From: Conoideocrella luteorostrata | Lineage: Eukaryota; Ascomycota; Sordariomycetes; Hypocreales; Clavicipitaceae | Direction: 5' to 3' | Length of the DNA: 64,000 nucleotides | Assembly: GCA_032433595.1 (NCBI GenBank) | Contig: JASWJB010000108.1 | Location: forward strand, 57,307-121,306 | Program-made: the position numbers and the translations under genes | The notes under the pieces: model-generated | What the model saw: the letters and a program-made list of their open reading frames with translations, nothing else | Told to the model about the DNA's origin: nothing | The model's database searches: none | Shown here: one piece after another, positions 57,930 to 64,000 of the stretch | Numbering within the stretch: the stretch's first letter is position 1 | Layout: each line of letters begins with the position of its first letter

Positions 57930-58458
57930 TTTCCAAGTTGAATCGTTGAACTCCGACGACCACATTCGCTTCAAAGAGGTTTCGCAACTTTAATGATTAT
58001 TACAAGAGTGGCTTCTCACGGTTTTGATAGTTTCAAAGTGTATATGGGACGAATTTGTGCTTTCAAGCTTGCAATAGTTCTTGTAGCAATTTCCCTGCGA
58101 GCGAAATAAACGGTGCGAGGTGCACATCAAGAGGTGAGACTACAAATTTCGGGGGGTGCTACACAAAGACTGAGGTCGGTGTAGTATATACGTTTTACAT
58201 GCGATAGCTTTGCCATTCATCGCCAGCTTGGTACAATTTCAGAATGGTGTGTGCAGTCCTCGTCCAGTGAAGGAGCACTTCTTTGTCTCCATTAAGGTGC
58301 CGTACATTTGAACCTCCTCTTTGAACTCGTGGAAATATTCGGCATAGTATACAGTAGAAGTCGATTTTTGCCAATTATCCATGAGAATATCTGTCGAGTC
58401 CGCTCGCAAATTGTATAAAAACGCCCAACGCCATCCCCATGCAAACCTTAACGGCCCG
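57930..58458. other. Intergenic region between tRNA-Ile and pet191
   Basis: Contains the tRNA 5' flank and the 3' region of pet191. A minus-strand frame here (58562-58239) overlaps the pet191 end in another frame and is not supported. Confidence 0.45.
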
Positions 58459-58950
58459 TTACTTAACTTGTTGTTGTTGTTGATGCTGCTGCTGCTGCTG
58501 CTGCTGTTCCATCCGGTACTTCTCATTCTCAATATCCCTCCAATCCTGAGGAATCGGCTCATTTCCGCTCGTCTCCTTCACTCCGCCTGCAAAAGCCGGC
58601 TTGCCCGCATATAACTGGTATCCCTTACCGCCATCAGCCTCCTCCCTATTCTTGTAGCTGACCGGCATGTTTCCTCGGAATCGCTTGCGCATATCGACCA
58701 TTCCGCGTTTGCAATCGCCGTAGCCTTTCTTGAGCTGTTGACATTTGGTGGGAAGTGTGCTGGCGAGAGGTTCGCGGAGGCAATCCGATGCTTTGTTGCG
58801 CTGGATCATGACACATTCTGATTCTTGAAGACATTCTGCCAGCGCATCGCCTAATTTTTTTAAAGGGTCAGTTAGAGGACTTTGAGGACGGTTTGACTAG
58901 ATCAGATGAAGGCCATATGACTTACGCAGCTCTTGACATGAACTGGGCAT
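58459..58950 (-). CDS. pet191: Cytochrome c oxidase assembly protein Pet191, with polyglutamine tail
   Basis: Minus-strand exons 58950-58926 (25 nt) and 58850-58459 give 138 residues. The twin cysteine motifs are CQELRDALAEC (CX9C) and CVMIQRNKASDC (CX10C), followed by CLREPLASTLPTKCQQLKKG and DCKRGMVDMRKRFRGN, which is the Pet191 family signature. The protein is imported to the mitochondrial intermembrane space and is needed for complex IV assembly. The C-terminus ends in a glutamine run interrupted by one His, encoded by CAG/CAA repeats (58452-58507 region). This tail is not part of the conserved fold. The 75-nt intron has GTAAGT and TTAG ends. Confidence 0.95.
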
Positions 58951-59738
58951 TTTAGGTATGCTGTGGGAGAATTTGATGCTGGCCTAAGAGCTTTGGGTGA
59001 CTCTATGGCAAACGCATCGAAAAGGTTGTACGTGACAGGCGGGTTGTATGGGTAACCGTTTGATTGGCTCATGTGTGGACCGGGATGTGCGACAAAAAAC
59101 ATGCACAACGGTTTAGGTGTGGCTCGAGGTGTAACCGCTGTATTCACATTATCATTTTTGATACCCCTGTATATTCACGGGATGATGCAACTTGTTTACC
59201 CTCTATAGTTGGCCTTCGTGTTTGATATATGTGTCCTAATATTTCCGCAAAGGTAGTGTGTATTTTACCGCTGGCTCACAACAAGCCGAACAGACTGAAA
59301 CTCACGAGGCTTCGTACCTCCAATTTGCGCGTCATTAGCCTCCTCAGAATTTCACGTTACGCAAAGTCGAGTTGCGGAAGACGCGGATGAACTAAATACA
59401 GCCAATCAAATAAGAACGCCACCAACACTTCAACTTCCGGAGGAGGTATCGTGGTGCATATTTCCTGCAAGAGCGCATGGCCACAGGGTAGCCGAGAGGT
59501 TTGGTTGGTGGGTCTGGCTCCCTGCTGACCACTTGCAGGCCAAGTTCTCGCATGTGACATCACCTTTCTGCTCAGAGTGTTATGTCCGAGATCCACTTTC
59601 CCCAGATGTTCTCAGGCCTTGCATATCCGTTATTTGCTTTGTTTTCACAATTGCGACTGTATCGTTCTCGCGCAATGGTCGCAGTGTCTTTCCTTTTTGC
59701 TATCTTGCTTGCTATTGACAGGTTAATTTGATGCCAAA
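58951..59738. other. Divergent intergenic region, pet191 and lipase genes
   Basis: About 790 bases of promoter sequence for two divergent genes. Short open frames on both strands have no recognisable content. Confidence 0.5.
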
Positions 59739-61700
59739 ATGGCGGTACCATTTCTTGGGAGGCTGCACCCGTGAGTAACAATCGTCCGTCCAATGACCGA
59801 ACCCCCTCTCGTCTCTCCTTGCGATCACCCTGACCATTGTCCCTTGAATAGATATGAATATCTTGCGCTCGTTGGATCCTTCGGCTTTGTAGTCTTCGAG
59901 GCTGTTATTCGGGTGCTTACATTGGCATTGCGTATGTTGGACTTCCTTTTGTTTTTGAAGAAACCTTTAGCCTGACAAACATACAGCGACCTTCGTTGTC
60001 TCGTTCTGCTATCTCGTTTCGCGACGTTTATTTAATAGGTTTACGACTGCGGAGCATAAGAAAGCTGAAAACAAGAAGAAGTGTTAGCATCGGAGCCCTG
60101 TTGAACGACTGTCGCACTGCTAACTCATTGCAGCAATATCGACATCCGTCCGCGATGCCTCTGATTTCGTCGAACTATGCCGCCTTTGGGGATACGAGGC
60201 GGAAGAGCACATAGTGCAGACTAAGGATGGATATCTCCTTGGAATTCATAGATTACAGTGGAGAAAAGGAGAGGAAGGCCAAAAGGTCAATTGTGGACCG
60301 GGAAGCGTCAAAAAGAGAGTTGCCTATCTCCATCATGGACTGCTCATGAATTCTGAAGTCTGGGTGTGCTTGACAGACAAGAAACGTTGTCTTCCCTTTG
60401 AGCTCCTTGAGCGTGGGTTCGATGTTTGGGTAAGTTGAGTCTGTCTGGGAATGATCTCAACCTTGTGCCTGACAAATATTAGTTTGGCAACAACCGCGGC
60501 AACAAGTATTCGAAAAAGTCAATTCACGCGTCTCCAACTACCTCCAAGTTTTGGGACTTCTCTATGGATGAGTTTGCCTTTCATGATATTCCAGACACGA
60601 TCTCGTACATTTTGGAAACTACGGAGCAGAAGAGCTTGTCTTACATTGGCTTCTCACAAGGCAATGCACAGGCGTTTGCAACATTGGCTATTCACCCACT
60701 TCTCAATCACAAAGTCGACGTGTTTATTGCACTGGCACCAGCCATGGCGCCAGCCGGGTTGTCCAACGGCATAGTCGATTCGTTGGTAAAAGCCTCACCA
60801 TCAGTGCTTTACCTCATGTTCGGCCGACGCTCGATTCTCAGCTCGGCGACAATGTGGGAGACGCTGCTGTATCCGCCCTTATTTTGTCACGTCATTGACA
60901 GAGGCTTGGGATTCCTATTTAACTGGAAAACGAGGAACATATCGGCTAGCCAGAAACTGGCCGCTTACCCTCATTTGTATTCGTTTACTAGCACCAAGAG
61001 TGTGGTGCATTGGTTCCAGGTAATTCGCAACAAGTGTTTCCAAATGTACGATGACGATGTACACCAACCGATGAATGTTGCCACATCGAGGAAATACTCC
61101 AAGGTTGCGAAGTATCCGACGCGAAACATTCGAACCCCTGTTGTACTGGTTTATGGTGGGAGCGATTCCCTGGTCGATATCAAGGTTATGCTCAGTGAGC
61201 TACCACCACAAACCGTGGCAACCGAAATTCCACACTATGAGCATCTTGATTTCCTATGGGCTCGAGACGTTGATTCTCAGGTATTCCAGCATGTATTCGA
61301 TGCACTGGACAGCTTTACCGACGCAGAACATACTGCGGAAGAATATGATCGGTATTATATCGTACGAAATGAGAGTCTAATGGGATCAGGGTTTTCTTTT
61401 GTGCATCGAGGAAGCGAGAGCGAAGCATCTACGACTGCCGCTGGCAGCGAATGCCCGGCCAGCGAACACCATCAGCATGTTGCCAGAGAGGACACGGAGC
61501 TGGCGGAGAATACTCTGAAGAACAGACTGATTGGCCGCGGGGACAGTGCGTCCGAGAATGGTAAGGACACACAGTATACGGAAAAACTAAAGGGCGTTGG
61601 GGTTCGTAGAGGCAGCGCAGCCAACGCTCCGAAGGGGACCAACGAGAAGCAAGATGCCGGGTCATTGGATAACATTCGCATGCGCGATACAGGGATTTGA
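59739..61700 (+). CDS. Tgl1/Yeh-type lipase or steryl ester hydrolase
   Basis: Exons 59739-59770, 59852-59931, 59987-60082, 60134-60429 and 60483-61700 give 573 residues. The N-terminus MAVPFLGRLHPYEYLALVGS and a hydrophobic region (FGFVVFEAVIRVLTLALP) form a membrane anchor. The AB-hydrolase lipase domain begins with FVELCRLWGYEAEEHIVQTK and DGYLLGIHRL. The oxyanion region is YLHHGLLMNSEVW, the nucleophile elbow YIGFSQGNAQ puts the serine near residue 226, and EIPHYEHLDFLWARD supplies the late histidine. A disordered Ser/Glu tail of about 100 residues follows. Yeast relatives (Tgl1, Yeh1, Yeh2) hydrolyse steryl esters at lipid droplets or the plasma membrane. Which one this matches cannot be decided. 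Confidence 0.92.
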
Positions 61701-62539
61701 GTCAAATATTGACGGAAATTATTGTACATAGGGATTATTGGTGTGCATAAATTAGCAAGTAGCCTCAGCCCCCTTGCCCTAACCGAGTCCAAATTCTATG
61801 ACAAATATACTTGGTAGCGTAATGACTGCTCCTAAGCTTCAGTTACTTGTGAAACATTCTAGAGATACAGTCTCTGCTCTCACGGCGACTGTTGGATGTG
61901 TTTGTTTGTGGTTTCAAGCATGTTGTCCGTTTGCTGCTGGTCGTGGAATGTGGAATGTCATTTAAAGAGCAACTGGTACGCCGAAATTTATATGGGGCCA
62001 GCTTTTCTGTTGATTCCTGCCACTTCCAATCAGGCTTCGCTTCGGATGCGTTGTGAGATCCAGCTTTGCATAGCTATATGTATCTCCTATTCTTATTTAT
62101 TCTTGGATTTGATTCCTAGGCCTGATTCTTATAATTTTTTTGTTTTGCTTGCCTGGGAACACTCCGTATAGGACTTCTGGTTATTGAAATGCATAGTAGA
62201 CTAGGGAGGAGGAATGCGCGACCGATAGCAATGCCTTGGTCCGTGCATTGAATTTAATTACAAGTTGCTAGGCCTCCTCCGTACAGAAGGCCGTACGACC
62301 AAGAAAAACGAACTGGGAAGTTTGACTTGCGTACGCTTCGCCGTCCTGGTGGCGGCTTACGTGCGGACATATTGCCCTTGCGGACCGTGACGAAAGGTGA
62401 TGCACGACATGGCATAGTTCCAAGAATTAGTACGGCATGGTCCGGGATAGCTGTCGATGTTGAAGCCAAGGGCTCGCCTAGGGTTGGGTTGGACAAGCTG
62501 TGGCTATGGGATTGTTACAGCACATATCACATTAATACT

Positions 62540-62555
62540 TACTCCGTACGGAGTA
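62540..62555. repeat. TACTCCGTACGGAGTA perfect palindrome
   Basis: Two overlapping 9-mers on opposite strands (62540-62548 and 62547-62555), identical to the palindrome at 8855-8870. Confidence 0.92.
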
Positions 62556-62668
62556 CAGTGCAGGACAATAGCAACGTGGATTAATTACGCACCCTCAACG
62601 GCCGGACGAGACTATCCCGATCAACAGTGGCGCCGAGGCAACTATCTGAGTTTGAGTAGTTACTCCGT

Positions 62669-62696
62669 GGCTCAGGCTCAGGCTCAGGCTCAGGCA
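62669..62696 (+). repeat. GGCTCA hexanucleotide tandem repeat
   Basis: Four exact GGCTCA units and a partial fifth, next to a TACTCCGTG variant of the dispersed element. Confidence 0.85.
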
Positions 62697-64000
62697 CAAG
62701 GCGCAAGCTTAACCCGGATGCTCTGAATGCGCCCGAGATGAAGATTTTTTTTTTTTTTTTTTTTGGCTCCGTTGCAGAGAGAGTAGATTACGGTACGTAG
62801 CGCACAAGAATACTGACCTGCAAATACGGAGTGCCTTATCTTTCGGTCTTAAACCCGGGATTCATCGTGTTGCACTGCTCGGAGGATCAACGTCCGAAAG
62901 TACGGAGGTACGGAGAACGGAGCCCGTACGTTACTTTGTACAACCCAAAGCGTGGTGGCCTCGTCAGCACACCAAAGACATTGTTACTCCATCTATCTGC
63001 CCATAAGGAGCTTGAAGAATCGAACTGGGCGGTCATGGGGGCCCGGATATGGTTGGTAGGATGCCGGGCCGATAGCTACGAGACGCGTCAATATGATATC
63101 GGACATGAGGTGTTTGGCATTATCACTGTGAGCAGCAGCAGCGGCTACTGCACTGTATAGGACGGCCGTGTTTATTACAGTTCATGCAGATGGGCTGCTG
63201 GATGGGATGGGATGGGGAGGACCGTCTTGAAACGCCACACGCCGAAATGTGTAACTGCCGGTCTGCTACTCCGTATACCTACCTACATACACGTAAAAAC
63301 CAGTCCACGAACCTAACCACCGCAGCCATGGATTATCTAAATGCGGTAACTCTGAAAAGCCACCGCTACCTACGGCGTGGCTACCCGCCCAATCAATCGC
63401 TCCACTCGGCGCGGATCTTGCATCCGAGACAGCCGGGTTTCGACACCACCCAGCCCGAACTAGAAGCTCGTAAATATCACTCCCATTGCACCGCACCTTC
63501 GTTGTACAATACTGGGTTAGTCAGTTACCTACCTGCCCTTGCCCTGCCCGCCAAGATCTTGTTAGCATAGACAGCGTATCCGATCCTTGTGGGACCCGGT
63601 GTTCGGAGTTGGGACGTCAGGTTTTGGCGTTGATGGCGTTTGGGGTTTGGCAGCTCTTTCGGGGTGATGTGCTGTATATGTTGTTAGTCTCGTAAATTCT
63701 TCAACGTTTTGTGTGCCGAATGTCATTTCTTCACTACTGCTTTTTAATTATCTTGCACCGCACTACTTACTCTTCCCTGGTTGCTCTACCACTATACTAG
63801 ATTTGCCTCTGGTATTTCTCAGCAGCTTTCCACTGCAGACTGCGATTGCTGCCGCCGTTCGTTCCAATTCAACACACGGTATCTCTCATACCACCACATC
63901 ACCATCAACCCTTTCTTTTTGTTCTGTTCTTTGTTTCCGGGCCATTCAGTAAATACTATCAATACATTCTTATGAAATAAAAAAAAATAAAAAAATAAAA

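Larger units (their letters stand above)
61701..64000. other. Gene-free right end with repeats
   Basis: No supported gene in 2.3 kb. It contains the palindrome TACTCCGTACGGAGTA at 62540-62555, a single TACTCCGTA at 63267-63275, several variants (62160, 62661, 62823, 62901), a GGCTCA tandem repeat (62669-62696) and a run of 20 T (62745-62764). The last 300 bases are T- and C-rich and could be the leader of a gene beyond the edge. Confidence 0.55.

Noticed and set aside
62831..63160. 109-residue plus-strand frame near the right end
   Set aside because: Includes copies of the dispersed element variants and no protein-like features.
1..64000. CRISPR arrays, operons, ribosome binding sites, bacterial-type terminators
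   Set aside because: The window is eukaryotic nuclear DNA with spliceosomal introns; none of these applies and no array-like repeat was seen.

Overview
The window is nuclear DNA of a filamentous ascomycete. Genes are dense and carry many short introns (about 42 to 275 nt, mostly 50 to 85 nt), several genes open with tiny first exons, and the encoded proteins read like Sordariomycete proteins, most likely Hypocreales. The order is an inference from protein style; I cannot run a search. Gene models below are spliced by eye: each listed junction has GT..AG ends (one GC..AG) and keeps the frame.

Layout. 1-20 kb is a housekeeping block: WDR59/Mtc5 of the SEA complex (cut by the left edge), Ubc13, ATP synthase subunit d, NAC-alpha, ribosomal protein L14, a 91-residue hydrophilic protein, a fatty-acid-desaturase-like membrane protein, an Fmp46-type mitochondrial redox protein, a very large unrecognised fungal protein, the 10.5 kDa complex I subunit and a mitochondrial pyruvate carrier subunit. 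20.7-26.1 kb is a Rom2-type Rho1 GEF (DEP-DH-PH-CNH).

28.6-42.3 kb looks accessory: a DHA1-type MFS transporter divergent from a fungal transcription-factor-domain protein that lacks a recognisable zinc cluster, a broken GH55 glucanase-like pseudogene, homogentisate 1,2-dioxygenase, a cytochrome P450 and a MATE-like transporter. Intergenic stretches here are long.

43.8-61.7 kb returns to core functions: Cu/Zn superoxide dismutase, Tudor-SN, transaldolase, a Ppn2-like polyphosphatase, a secreted alpha/beta hydrolase, an intron-containing tRNA-Ile(AAT), the Pet191 COX assembly factor and a Tgl1/Yeh-type lipase. The last 2.3 kb has no gene I can support.

The strongest unexplained signal is a dispersed 9-mer, TACGGAGTA/TACTCCGTA. 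I count at least 25 exact copies, often paired into a 16-bp palindrome. All lie outside coding sequence except one that runs into the predicted MATE start codon. Other points of note are a 1.5-kilo-residue orphan protein whose frame depends on removing a 42-nt intron around an in-frame TAG, a zinc-cluster-like string with its last three cysteines replaced, micro-exons of 12, 16 and 19 nt, and a GC-AG intron.
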